Shown: one piece after another, positions 32,387 to 42,870 of the stretch
Layout of the letters: each line of letters begins with the position of its first letter
Position numbering within the stretch: position 1 is the stretch's first letter
NCBI RefSeq assembly: GCF_016458275.1
Contig: NZ_JAEMHM010000024.1
Coordinates: 37,402-101,401 of the forward strand
From: Geomesophilobacter sediminis
GTDB taxonomy: Bacteria > Desulfobacterota > Desulfuromonadia > Geobacterales > Geobacteraceae
Length of the DNA: 64,000 nt
Direction of reading: 5' to 3'
Notes under the pieces: generated by a model
The model's input: the letters and a program-made list of their open reading frames with translations, nothing else
The model's database searches: none
What the model was told of the DNA's origin: nothing
Translations under genes and position numbers: made by a program

Positions 32387-34132
32387 ATGCGCAGTGACAG
32401 GACCCCCATGATCAAGAAGTATCTCCCCCTACTCATGTTGTTTGCAGTACTTCCCGCCTGTGCCACCGATCGTGCGCTCAATGTCACGACGCCGGTGTCC
32501 AGTGAGGATGCGCCGCATCTCGCTCAACCGGTCCCTGTCTCTGCCGAAGCCCGCACCATGAGCCTTTTCGCCGAGTCGCACCTGCGCGCCGTCTCCGGCG
32601 ACGCCGAGGGGGCGCTCTCGCTTTTGAAAAGTGCGATCGACGCCGATCCCGCCTCCCCGTTCCTGCACACGGCCGCCGCGCAGATTTACGCCCAGCTGAA
32701 CCGGACCGATGAAGCGCTCGCCGAGTGCGAGACGGCGATAAGGCTGGATCCGAAGTTTCTGCAGGCCCAACTGCTCGCCGGCAACATCCTGATCGCCGCC
32801 CAGAAGGAGAAGGAGGCGATCCCTTATTTCAAGAAGGTCATGGAGCTCGACCCGACCCGCGAGGAGGTCTATCTCCACGTTGCCATCTATTACCTCAAGA
32901 TCTTCGATTACGAGCAGGCGGTCAATACGCTCAAGGCGATGGTGAAGGCGGTCCCGGATTCGCCGCTCGGCTACTACTACCTCGCCAAGACCTACGACCA
33001 GATGCGGCTGCCGCGCGAGGCGCTCGGCTATTACAAGAAGGCGGTCGAGCTCAAGCCGGATTTCGAGCAGGCGCTGATCGAGATGGGGGTTTCCCAGGAA
33101 AACCAGGGGCTGATCGACGACGCCATCGAGACCTACAAGGCCCTTTTGGAGAACAACCCCGGCAACAACTCCGTGGTGCAGCATCTGGCCCAGCTCTACA
33201 TCCAGCAGAAAAAGCTGGAAGATGCGCTGGAGCTCCTGCAGCAGGAGGGGACCGAGAGCGTCGAGAACTCCCGGAAGATCGGCCTGCTCCTTTTGGAGCT
33301 GGAGCGCTACGACGAGGCGGTGGACACCTTCCAGGAGATCCTGAAAAACGAGCCGGGTGCGCAGCAGGTCCGCTTCTACCTGGGCTCCGCCTACGAGGAG
33401 ATGGGTGACGCCACCCATGCCATCGAGACCTTCTCCCAGATCCCCAAGGATTCCAGCTACTATGCCGACGCGGTGGGCCATCTCGCCTTTCTTTACAAGG
33501 ACAAGGGGGACTCGGCGCGCGCCATCACCCTGCTGAAGAACGAGGTTGCGGCCAACCCGCTCAAGCCGGAGCCTTACCTGCAGCTGGCCGGCCTCTACGA
33601 GTCGATGGAGCGCTACTCCGACGGGATCCAGGTCCTCACCGGCATCGACAAGTCGCTCCAGGCCGATCCGCGGGTGAACTTCCGGCTCGGCGTTCTCTAC
33701 GACAAGATCGGGATGCGCGAGACCTCCATCGCCATGATGAAAAAGGTGCTCGAGGCGACCCCGGACGACCCGCAGGCGCTCAACTACATCGGCTACACCT
33801 ATGCCGAGATGGGGATCAACCTGGACGAGGCGGAGGCCTACCTCAAAAAGGCGGTGGCGCTGCGCCCGGACGACGGATTCATCATCGACAGCCTCGGGTG
33901 GACCTATTACAAGCAGAAGCGCTACGAAGAGGCGGTCTATCAGCTGGAAAAGGCCGTAGAGATCATCGACGACGATGCGACGGTCCTGGGGCACCTGGCC
34001 GACGCGTACTGTGCCCAGCACTCTTACAAAAAGGCGCTCCCGCTCTACAAACGACTGCAGCAGATGGAGCCCGAGCGTAAAGACCTTGCCGACAAGATCC
34101 GCCGCTGCCGGATCGAGGCTGCCGATAAATGA
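32387..34132 (+). CDS. Tetratricopeptide repeat lipoprotein
   Basis: 581 residues. A lipoprotein signal ends in the lipobox VLPAC (Cys25), and the rest is almost entirely TPR units of about 34 residues (for example FLHTAAAQIYAQLNRTDEAL, DDAIETYKALLENNPGN, DEAVDTFQEILKNEPG), about 13-14 copies. It should be anchored to a membrane and act as a protein-interaction scaffold. AAGGA lies 8 bases before ATG 32387; an ATG at 32408 is an alternative with a more standard signal peptide. It overlaps the next gene by 4 bases, which suggests a link to peptide uptake. Confidence 0.85.
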   Translation: MRSDRTPMIKKYLPLLMLFAVLPACATDRALNVTTPVSSEDAPHLAQPVPVSAEARTMSLFAESHLRAVSGDAEGALSLLKSAIDADPASPFLHTAAAQIYAQLNRTDEALAECETAIRLDPKFLQAQLLAGNILIAAQKEKEAIPYFKKVMELDPTREEVYLHVAIYYLKIFDYEQAVNTLKAMVKAVPDSPLGYYYLAKTYDQMRLPREALGYYKKAVELKPDFEQALIEMGVSQENQGLIDDAIETYKALLENNPGNNSVVQHLAQLYIQQKKLEDALELLQQEGTESVENSRKIGLLLLELERYDEAVDTFQEILKNEPGAQQVRFYLGSAYEEMGDATHAIETFSQIPKDSSYYADAVGHLAFLYKDKGDSARAITLLKNEVAANPLKPEPYLQLAGLYESMERYSDGIQVLTGIDKSLQADPRVNFRLGVLYDKIGMRETSIAMMKKVLEATPDDPQALNYIGYTYAEMGINLDEAEAYLKKAVALRPDDGFIIDSLGWTYYKQKRYEEAVYQLEKAVEIIDDDATVLGHLADAYCAQHSYKKALPLYKRLQQMEPERKDLADKIRRCRIEAADK

Positions 34133-35745
34133 AACAATTCCGGTGGTTTTTCCTCCTGATCCTCCTCCTTTCGGCCGGCTGCACGGAACGTGAGCCGGCC
34201 GCGGTAGTAAAACCCCGGCCCCAGGCCGGCACCCCGGTCCACGGCGATGCCCTGGTGACCGGGAGCATCGGCGAGCCCTCCAACCTGATCCCGATCCTCT
34301 CCTCGGACAGTGCCTCAAGCGACATCAGCGGTCTGGTCTACGACGGTCTGGTGCGCTACGACAAGAACCTGAATCTGGAAGGGGACCTGGCCCAGTCCTG
34401 GGAGGTAGCCCCGGACGGCCTCACCATCACGTTCCATCTGCGCAAGGGGGTGAAGTGGCACGACGGCGCCCCGTTCACCTCCCGCGACGTCATGTACACC
34501 TACCGGGTCACCATCGACCCGAAAACCCCCACCGCCTACGCCGAAGACTTCAAACAGGTCAAAAGCGCGTCGGCCCCCGATCCGTACACCTTCCGGGTGG
34601 TCTACGACAAGCCGTTCGCCCCGGCGCTGGCTTCCTGGGGGATGCCGGTTCTCCCCGCCCATCTTCTGGAAGGAAAGGACATCACCAAGAGCCCGCTTTC
34701 GCGGAAACCGGTGGGGACCGGTCCTTTCATCTTCAAGGAGTGGATCCCGGGGCAGAAGGTCACCCTCGATGCCAACCCTGACTACTGGGAGGGGGCTCCC
34801 TACCTCGACCGCTACATCTACCGGATCATCCCCGACAACTCGACGATGTACATGGAGCTCAAGGGGGGGACCCTGGACATGATGGGGCTGTCGCCGGTGC
34901 AGTACCAGCGCCAGACCAACACGCCGGAATTCCTGAGCCGCTTCAACAAGTACCGGTATCCCGCCTCGGCCTACACCTATCTCGGCTATAACCTGCGGCT
35001 CCCGCTGTTCCAGGACCGCCGGGTGCGCCAGGCAATCACCTCGGCGATCAACAAGCAGGAGATCATCCAGGGGGTGCTTTTCGGGATGGGGCAGGTCGCC
35101 CGCGGGCCGTACAAGCCGGGGACCTGGGCCTGGAACCCGAACATCCGCGATTTCGACTACAACCCGGCGCGGGCGATGCAGCTTCTGCGGGAGGCCGGTT
35201 GGGTGATGGGGAAAGACGGCATCCTGGTGAAAGACGGGAAGCGGTTCAGCTTCACGATCCTGACCAACCAGGGGAACGACCAGCGCATCAAGGCCGCCCA
35301 GATCATGCAGCAGCGTCTGAAGGCGGTCGGGATCGACGTGAAGATCCGGGTGCTGGAATGGGCGTCGTTTCTGACCAACTTCATCGACACCGGAAGGTTC
35401 GAGGCGGTGCTGCTCGGCTGGACCATCGGGCAGGATCCCGACCTCTACGACGTGTGGCACTCATCCAAGACCGGGCCCAAGGAGCTGAACTTCATCCGGT
35501 TCAAAAATCCGGAAGTCGACCGGCTGATCGTGGAGGGAAGGGGAACCTTCGACCAGAACAAGCGGCGGGAATGCTACTACAAGATCCAGGACATCCTGGC
35601 TTTCGAGCAGCCGTACACCTTTTTGTACGTACCGGACGCGCTGCCGGCGGTATCCTCCCGTTTCCGTGGCATCGAGCCCGCCCCGGCCGGGATCATGCAC
35701 AACCTGATCAAGTGGTGGGTTCCCAAGGCGGAACAGCGGTACTGA
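34129..35745 (+). CDS. Peptide/nickel ABC transporter substrate-binding lipoprotein (SBP_bac_5)
   Basis: 538 residues. Signal with lipobox LSAGC (Cys about 19), then GDALVTGSIGEPSNLIPILSSD and the family pattern LAQSWEVAPDGLTITFHLRKGVKWHDGAPFT characteristic of DppA/OppA. It binds oligopeptides, dipeptides or a related solute and delivers them to the permeases encoded downstream. It is separated from them by a 274-base spacer that holds a palindrome array. Confidence 0.93.
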   Translation: MKQFRWFFLLILLLSAGCTEREPAAVVKPRPQAGTPVHGDALVTGSIGEPSNLIPILSSDSASSDISGLVYDGLVRYDKNLNLEGDLAQSWEVAPDGLTITFHLRKGVKWHDGAPFTSRDVMYTYRVTIDPKTPTAYAEDFKQVKSASAPDPYTFRVVYDKPFAPALASWGMPVLPAHLLEGKDITKSPLSRKPVGTGPFIFKEWIPGQKVTLDANPDYWEGAPYLDRYIYRIIPDNSTMYMELKGGTLDMMGLSPVQYQRQTNTPEFLSRFNKYRYPASAYTYLGYNLRLPLFQDRRVRQAITSAINKQEIIQGVLFGMGQVARGPYKPGTWAWNPNIRDFDYNPARAMQLLREAGWVMGKDGILVKDGKRFSFTILTNQGNDQRIKAAQIMQQRLKAVGIDVKIRVLEWASFLTNFIDTGRFEAVLLGWTIGQDPDLYDVWHSSKTGPKELNFIRFKNPEVDRLIVEGRGTFDQNKRRECYYKIQDILAFEQPYTFLYVPDALPAVSSRFRGIEPAPAGIMHNLIKWWVPKAEQRY

Positions 35746-35763
35746 GGCTGGCGGAGGGACCAA

Positions 35764-35893
35764 GGCAAATCCCCCTAAATCCCCCTTTGCAAAGGGGGAC
35801 TTGTTCGGTCCTGCACCACCCCCCCTTGCCAAGGGGGACTTGTTCGGTCCCGCATCACCCCCCTTTGGCAAAGGGGGGGTGGGGGGATTTGCC
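35764..35893. repeat. Array of three family E palindromes inside the ABC operon
   Basis: Outer inverted repeats GGCAAATCCCCC (35764-35775) and GGGGGGATTTGCC (35881-35893) enclose three inner palindromes: CCCCCTTTGCAAAGGGGG, CCCCCCTTGCCAAGGGGG and CCCCCTTTGGCAAAGGGGG. The first two are followed by ACTTGTTCGGTCC. A single copy is at 16928. The remaining bases up to 36019 show no gene. Confidence 0.85.
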
Positions 35894-36019
35894 TTTCCGC
35901 GGTGAAATGTAGTTGGGCCTTTGCCGCATTTCGTTCTATACTGACGCTTTCACCATTTCGGGAATCAATATCGCGGGTTAGCCTAGCCCCTAGCCCCCAG
36001 TCCCGAGCCCCGGGGTTTT

Positions 36020-37000
36020 ATGTTCCAGTACCTCGTAAAACGCATACTGATGCTCTTCCCCCTCTTTCTCGGGATCACGCTGATCACCTTCGTGGTGATT
36101 CATCTGGCCCCGGGGGAACCGGTGGAGATGCAGTCGGCGATGAACCCGAAGGTGTCCGCGGCCGCGCGGCAGCGGCTGCGGGAGTTCTACGGGCTCGACA
36201 AGCCGCTCTACGTCCAGTACGGCCGTTGGCTATCCCACCTGGCCAAGCTCGACTTCGGACGCTCCTTTGCGCCGGACAACCGGCCGGTCATCGACAAGAT
36301 TTCCGAGCGGATTCCGATCACCCTGTCGCTCAACGTCATCGCGCTGATTCTGGAGTTCGGGCTGGCGCTGCCGATCGGCATCATCGCCGCGGTGCACCGC
36401 GACACCCTGGTGGATCGGGGTATCTCCGTGTTCGTCTTCCTCGGCTTTGCCGTGCCGACCTTCTGGCTGGCCCTGCTCTGCATGTACTTCTTCGGCGTGT
36501 TGCATCCGGTGCTCCCGATATCCGGGCTCCATTCGCTGGGGAGCGAGAAGCTCTCCGGGTTCGGCCGGTTTGCCGACCTGGCCCGGCACCTGGTCCTGCC
36601 GATCTCCATCGCCACCTTCGGCAGCCTGGCCGGCCTTTCCCGTTACATGCGCTCCACGATGGTCGAGGTCCTTTCCCAGGATTACATCACCACCGCCCGC
36701 GCCAAAGGGGTGAAGGAGCGGGTGGTCATTTACAAGCATGCGCTGAAAAACGCCCTCCTTCCGGTCATCACCCTGCTCGGGTTTTCCCTGCCGGGGCTGA
36801 TCGGGGGGAGCGTCATCTTCGAGACCATCTTTGCCATCCCGGGGATGGGGCAGCTTTTCTATCAAGGCGTCATGGCGCGCGACTACCCGCTGGTATTGGG
36901 GATCCTGGTCATCGGCGCCTGCCTCACCCTGGTCGGGAACCTTTTGGCCGACCTGGGCTACGCGGTGGCCGACCCGCGGATCAGGCACGGGAAAGGGTAA
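36020..37000 (+). CDS. Peptide/nickel ABC transporter permease (DppB/OppB family)
   Basis: 326 residues with six membrane segments. The N-terminal FQYLVKRILMLFPLFLGITLITFVVIHLAPG and REFYGLDKPLYVQYGRWL are typical of DppB; the EAA loop appears as YITTARAKGVKERVVIYKHALKNALLPV. It forms half of the membrane channel for the binding protein at 34129. Confidence 0.95.
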   Translation: MFQYLVKRILMLFPLFLGITLITFVVIHLAPGEPVEMQSAMNPKVSAAARQRLREFYGLDKPLYVQYGRWLSHLAKLDFGRSFAPDNRPVIDKISERIPITLSLNVIALILEFGLALPIGIIAAVHRDTLVDRGISVFVFLGFAVPTFWLALLCMYFFGVLHPVLPISGLHSLGSEKLSGFGRFADLARHLVLPISIATFGSLAGLSRYMRSTMVEVLSQDYITTARAKGVKERVVIYKHALKNALLPVITLLGFSLPGLIGGSVIFETIFAIPGMGQLFYQGVMARDYPLVLGILVIGACLTLVGNLLADLGYAVADPRIRHGKG

Positions 37001-37005
37001 GGAAA

Positions 37006-37036
37006 GGGGGACCGGCAGCTGGCGGAGCCAGTCCCC
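37006..37036. repeat. Palindromic repeat, family B
   Basis: GGGGGACCGGCAGCTGG and CGGAGCCAGTCCCC make an imperfect palindrome starting 6 bases after the permease stop. Related copies lie at 21389, 47585 and 54324. Confidence 0.75.
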
Positions 37037-37085
37037 TTCCATTGGCGGTCCGATCGGCCCCGGCGCAAACAACAGTGACTTCACT

Positions 37086-37928
37086 ATGAGCGGATACTAC
37101 AAAGACTTCTGGAGGCGTTTCCTGAACAACCGGCTGGCGGCGGCGGGGCTTTTGCTCGTCATCGTCCTGTTCGTGCTCTCCGTGTTCGCGCCGTGGATTA
37201 CCCCCTTCAATCCGGACCGGATCGATGCCTGGCACGTGCTCCTTCCCCCCTCGGGAACCCACTGGTTCGGCACCGACGAACTGGGGCGCGACGTCTTCAC
37301 CCGGGTGGTCTTCGGCGCCCAGGTTTCGCTGAAGGTAGGCTTTGTCGCCGTCGGGATCGCGGTCGTGGTCGGAACGGTGATCGGGCTGGTTGCCGGTTTC
37401 TACGGCGGGTGGGTCGACTCCCTGCTGATGCGGCTGGTCGATATCATGCTCTGCTTCCCGACCTTCTTCCTGATCCTGGCGGTCATCGCCATGCTGGAGC
37501 CGTCCATCTGGTACATCATGATGATCATCGGCCTCACCGGGTGGATGGGGGTGGCCCGCCTGGTACGGGCGGAGGTCCTTTCGCTGAAGGGGCGGGACTT
37601 CGTCCTCGCCGCACGGGTGCTGGGGGCATCCGACCTGAGGATCATCTTCCGGCACATCCTCCCCAATGCGCTTTCCCCGGTGCTGGTTTCGGCAACCCTC
37701 GGCGTGGCCGGGGCCATCCTCACCGAATCGGCGCTCTCCTTTTTGGGGATCGGGGTACAGCCGCCGACGCCGAGTTGGGGCAACATCCTCACCGCCGGCA
37801 AAGACTACATCGAGTTCGCCTGGTGGCTCTCCCTTTTCCCGGGTCTGGCCATCCTGGTGACGGTCCTTTCCTATAACCTGGTGGGGGAGGGGATTCGGGA
37901 CGCACTGGATCCGAGACAGAAAAAATAA
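37086..37928 (+). CDS. Peptide/nickel ABC transporter permease (DppC/OppC family)
   Basis: 280 residues with six membrane segments. Conserved features are TPFNPDRIDAWHVLLPPSGTHWFGTDELGRDVFTRV, the EAA loop DFVLAARVLGASDLRIIFRHILPN, and ESALSFLGIGVQPPTPSWG. It is the second permease half. No DppD/DppF ATPase genes follow, so energising subunits must come from elsewhere. The ATG at 37086 is preferred over upstream codons that cross the repeat. Confidence 0.94.
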   Translation: MSGYYKDFWRRFLNNRLAAAGLLLVIVLFVLSVFAPWITPFNPDRIDAWHVLLPPSGTHWFGTDELGRDVFTRVVFGAQVSLKVGFVAVGIAVVVGTVIGLVAGFYGGWVDSLLMRLVDIMLCFPTFFLILAVIAMLEPSIWYIMMIIGLTGWMGVARLVRAEVLSLKGRDFVLAARVLGASDLRIIFRHILPNALSPVLVSATLGVAGAILTESALSFLGIGVQPPTPSWGNILTAGKDYIEFAWWLSLFPGLAILVTVLSYNLVGEGIRDALDPRQKK

Positions 37929-37953
37929 CTACATTACAGGCAGGTGATATTAC

Positions 37954-38469
37954 ATGGGCGAGTTTTGCGAAGAGGGATTCGATCAGTTGAAGATTGACAA
38001 GCGGGACTTCGTTCCGGTCACGCTCGACGATGAACTGCGGGTGGACAAGCTGTGCAGCGATCTTTTACACCGTTTCTATACCGAAAGCCAGGAAGCCGGC
38101 CTGACGCCCGAGGAGGCGACCAAGCTCGCCGGCGCCGCGGATTTCTTCGTCCGCGACTTCGTGGTGTCGATCAAGATGCGCTCCATCTTCGACGAGCGCC
38201 CCGGCATCGTCCGGCAGTTCGCCGGCAACTGGTACATCGCCAATACCATGGAGCCGCTCGCCTCGGAGATCGAAGGGTATCTCGCCGGAATCAGGGCTTT
38301 CTACCGTTTCCTGCACGGGCACCAGCTGATCTCCCTCAAGTTCCTCCAGGCTATCGAAAATGAGTGCAACGACCTCTCGTACTACGCGGAGCGGATCGAA
38401 TCGTACTGGGACATCACCGGCGACGGCTATCATGCCTGGGAAAAGGAGTGCAGCCTTAAAGATGAGTGA
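37954..38469 (+). CDS. Hypothetical protein upstream of DUF815 ATPase
   Basis: 171 residues, soluble, largely helical, no signal. Notable stretch: FFVRDFVVSIKMRSIFDERPGIVRQFAGNWYI followed by GIRAFYRFLHGHQLISLKFL. I do not recognise the family. CAGGTGATATT precedes the ATG. Its last codons overlap the start of the ATPase gene by 8 bases (ATGAGTGA), which implies coupling and perhaps that it is a substrate or adaptor of that ATPase. Confidence 0.75.
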   Translation: MGEFCEEGFDQLKIDKRDFVPVTLDDELRVDKLCSDLLHRFYTESQEAGLTPEEATKLAGAADFFVRDFVVSIKMRSIFDERPGIVRQFAGNWYIANTMEPLASEIEGYLAGIRAFYRFLHGHQLISLKFLQAIENECNDLSYYAERIESYWDITGDGYHAWEKECSLKDE

Positions 38470-39361
38470 GTTGCCGCAGGCTTTTACCTATACCATTGAA
38501 CGCCTGGATCGGGTCCTGCAGCGGGTGGAGCACCTCCTGGACGGGGTCGACCCCGTTACCGCACCCGATCCGGTCATCTTCGACCGCTACTATGCCTTCC
38601 GCTGGGAAGGGCGGGGCAGGGGCGGCGCGCTGATTCCCATTACCCACCCGCACCTTTTCGACCTCGACACCCTGGTCGGCGTCGACTACGCCAAGGAAGC
38701 GCTGGTGCGCAATACCGCCCAGTTCGTCGCCGGGTTCCCGGCGAACAACGTGCTCCTTTGGGGGGAGCGGGGGACCGGCAAGTCCTCCTGCATCAAGGGG
38801 CTCCTCCCCCGGTTCGGCGCCAAGGGGCTGCGCATCATCGAGGTGCAGCGCAGCGATCTGAAGCACCTGCCGCTGATCATGGCGCAGGTCCGCCACGCCG
38901 GTTACCGTTTCATCCTCTTCTGCGACGATCTCTCCTTTGCCGAAGGCGACACCTCGTACCAGGAACTCAAGGTCCTTCTGGATGGAGGGCTCGAGGCGCG
39001 TCCCGATCACCTCGTGGTCTACGCGACGTCCAACCGCCGTCACCTCATGCCGGAGCGGATGACCGACAACCTGAGAAACGAGCCGGGCGCCGAGATCCAT
39101 CCCGAGGAGGCGGTCTCCGACAAGCTGGCTCTGGCCGACCGTTTCGGCCTGAACCTCTCCTTCACTCCGTTCAATCAGCAGACCTACCTGATGATCGTAG
39201 AGCGCTATGCCGAGGCCGCCGGGCTCGACATCGACCCGGAAACCCTGCGCAAGCAGGCGATCATCTGGGCCCTCGAAAAGGGGCAGCGCTCCGGCCGTGC
39301 CGCGAAGCAGTTCGTGGACGATCTCGCCGGGCGTCATCTTCTGGGAGGGAACGCTGACTGA
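38462..39361 (+). CDS. DUF815 family AAA-type ATPase
   Basis: 299 residues. A helical N-terminal part (1-70) leads into a P-loop domain with Walker A WGERGTGKSS, Walker B FILFCDDLSF and a sensor segment YATSNRRHLMPERM. DUF815 ATPases are widespread but without established function. ATG at 38462 was chosen because it overlaps the preceding stop in a coupled manner. tilS begins at its 3' end. Confidence 0.88.
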   Translation: MSELPQAFTYTIERLDRVLQRVEHLLDGVDPVTAPDPVIFDRYYAFRWEGRGRGGALIPITHPHLFDLDTLVGVDYAKEALVRNTAQFVAGFPANNVLLWGERGTGKSSCIKGLLPRFGAKGLRIIEVQRSDLKHLPLIMAQVRHAGYRFILFCDDLSFAEGDTSYQELKVLLDGGLEARPDHLVVYATSNRRHLMPERMTDNLRNEPGAEIHPEEAVSDKLALADRFGLNLSFTPFNQQTYLMIVERYAEAAGLDIDPETLRKQAIIWALEKGQRSGRAAKQFVDDLAGRHLLGGNAD

Positions 39362-40859
39362 GGCGCTCCTGAAGAAGCTCGATCGCTCCCTTTTCCGGGA
39401 GGGTGAGACCGTCGTTGCGGCGGTTTCCGGCGGCGCCGATTCGGTCGCCCTGCTCGACCTGCTCAGCAGGTGCCGCCGCCCCGCGCTCTCCCTCGTCGTA
39501 GCCCATCTCAACCACTCCCTGCGCGGCGCCGCCTCCGACGGCGACGAGTCCTTCGTCGCCGACCTTGCCGCATCCTACCGTCTCCCCTTCATTGCCCAAC
39601 GCGTCGACGTGGCCGGCTTTTCCCGCGACCAGCGCCTCTCCCTGGAGGATGCCGGACGCGAGGTCCGCTACGGTTTCTTCCGACAAGTCGCCGCCGACCA
39701 CGGCGCGACCAGTATCGCCTTGGCCCACCACCGCGACGACCAGGCCGAGACGGTGCTGATGCGGCTTCTGCGCGGGGCCGGGGGGAGCGGGTTGACCGCC
39801 ATGCGCCCGGTCGCCCAGGGAATCCTGAAGCGCCCCCTGCTCCGCATCTCGCGCGAGGAACTGGAACGCTACCTTCAGGCCCGCGGGCTGAGTTGGCGTA
39901 ACGACGAGAGTAACGACGACACCGCCTATCTGAGAAACAGCATCCGCCACGAGTTGATCCCCATGCTGCGGCGCTACAACCCGGCCGTCTGCGACCGCCT
40001 CTGCGCGACCGCCGATATCCTCGCCGCGGACGAGGAACTGTTGCAGCAGATGACCGAAAGGGCGTTCGCCGCCTACGGCTCGGCATGCCCTGAAGGCGTT
40101 GTCCTGAAAGGTGATGAGGTAGCCCGCGAGCCGCGCGGCCTGCGGCTGCGGCTCTACCGGCACGCGATCGCCGTCGTGAAGGGCGATCTCTCCAGAATCG
40201 CCCTGACCCACCTGGAGTCGGTGGATAATCTGCTCACCGCTCCTTCCCCGAGCGCCCGCCTCGACCTTCCCGACGGCATCACCGCCACCCGTCGCTACGC
40301 CGATCTTTGGTTTTTCAGCGACGCGGTCGGCTCTGCGTCCCCTCATCTTCAAGGGGAGGGACCGGGTGAGGATGGGGTTCCTGTCCAAGGTCTCCCTGAA
40401 TGGCAAGCACACCGCCGGCACCACCTGCCCACGCCAAAAGGAAGAGCCCAGGGGAGCCCCCCCCTCTCTCCCTGGTCCATCCCCGTCCCTGCCGAAGGTC
40501 GCTACCCCCTTCCCGGCGGCCGGGTCCTCCTGGTGCAGCGCGTGCCGCACCCTGGCACTCTGGTCCCCCCTTCGGCCAACATTGCTTTCATGAGTCCGGA
40601 GGGTGTACCATTTCCTCTGGTAGTGCGCGGATTTCGCCCCGGGGACCGCTTCCGCCCCTTGGGAATGCAGGGTGAGCAGAAGGTGAAGGATCTTTTCATT
40701 GACCGGAAAATCCCCCGCAGCGAGCGCCCCCTGGTTCCCCTGCTTTTCAGCGGCGCCGACCTCGTCTGGGTGGGGGGGATCCGGCTCGGAGAAACCGCGC
40801 GAATTGCCGGGGAAACGGGCGATGTAGTGCGTGTCGAGTTATTAACTTTGAATCCTTAA
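39354..40859 (+). CDS. tilS: tRNA(Ile) lysidine synthetase with internal repeat-derived insertion
   Basis: About 501 residues. The PP-loop SGGADSVALLDLL near the N-terminus, HLNHSLRG, AHHRDDQAET and RPLLRISREELERYL are diagnostic; the enzyme converts the C34 of tRNA(Ile2) to lysidine. The C-terminal domain (FRPGDRFRPLGMQGEQKVKDLFIDRKIP) is intact. Residues roughly 328-382 (nt 40337-40500) are not TilS-like and begin with an in-frame copy of repeat family C. Start codon uncertain: GGGAGGGA stands just before CTG 39354, which overlaps the upstream stop; GTG 39297 is an alternative. Confidence 0.88.
   Translation: MTEALLKKLDRSLFREGETVVAAVSGGADSVALLDLLSRCRRPALSLVVAHLNHSLRGAASDGDESFVADLAASYRLPFIAQRVDVAGFSRDQRLSLEDAGREVRYGFFRQVAADHGATSIALAHHRDDQAETVLMRLLRGAGGSGLTAMRPVAQGILKRPLLRISREELERYLQARGLSWRNDESNDDTAYLRNSIRHELIPMLRRYNPAVCDRLCATADILAADEELLQQMTERAFAAYGSACPEGVVLKGDEVAREPRGLRLRLYRHAIAVVKGDLSRIALTHLESVDNLLTAPSPSARLDLPDGITATRRYADLWFFSDAVGSASPHLQGEGPGEDGVPVQGLPEWQAHRRHHLPTPKGRAQGSPPLSPWSIPVPAEGRYPLPGGRVLLVQRVPHPGTLVPPSANIAFMSPEGVPFPLVVRGFRPGDRFRPLGMQGEQKVKDLFIDRKIPRSERPLVPLLFSGADLVWVGGIRLGETARIAGETGDVVRVELLTLNP
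40337..40379. repeat. Family C repeat inserted in frame within tilS
   Basis: GTCCCCTCATCTTCAAGGGG...GGGTGAGGATGGGGTT is the reverse complement of the 24138 copy with about five differences over 43 bases. The reading frame of tilS continues through it and through a further 120 bases of Pro/His-rich coding that looks non-native. Confidence 0.85.
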
Positions 40860-40864
40860 AGAAC

Positions 40865-40893
40865 TTGTCAAGGTGGCACCTTTGTGGTAATGC
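40865..40893 (+). promoter_or_regulatory. Possible sigma-70 promoter of the ftsH operon
   Basis: TTGTCA (40865-40870), 17-base spacer and TAATGC with TGG before it (extended -10). It lies in the 172-base gap between tilS and ftsH. Confidence 0.45.
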
Positions 40894-41031
40894 TTTTAGT
40901 CCATTCGAAAAGCTGCATCTGCGCCGTTCGCACTGCCATCCGGCATTGGAAAATCCAGGCTTAGGCCCCCGACAGCGCGTTACAAAGACGCCGCTATGTC
41001 GAGGTTGCTAGATACTAAAAGGGGAGGTCTC

Positions 41032-42866
<1,835 letters not shown>

Positions 42867-42870
<4 letters not shown>

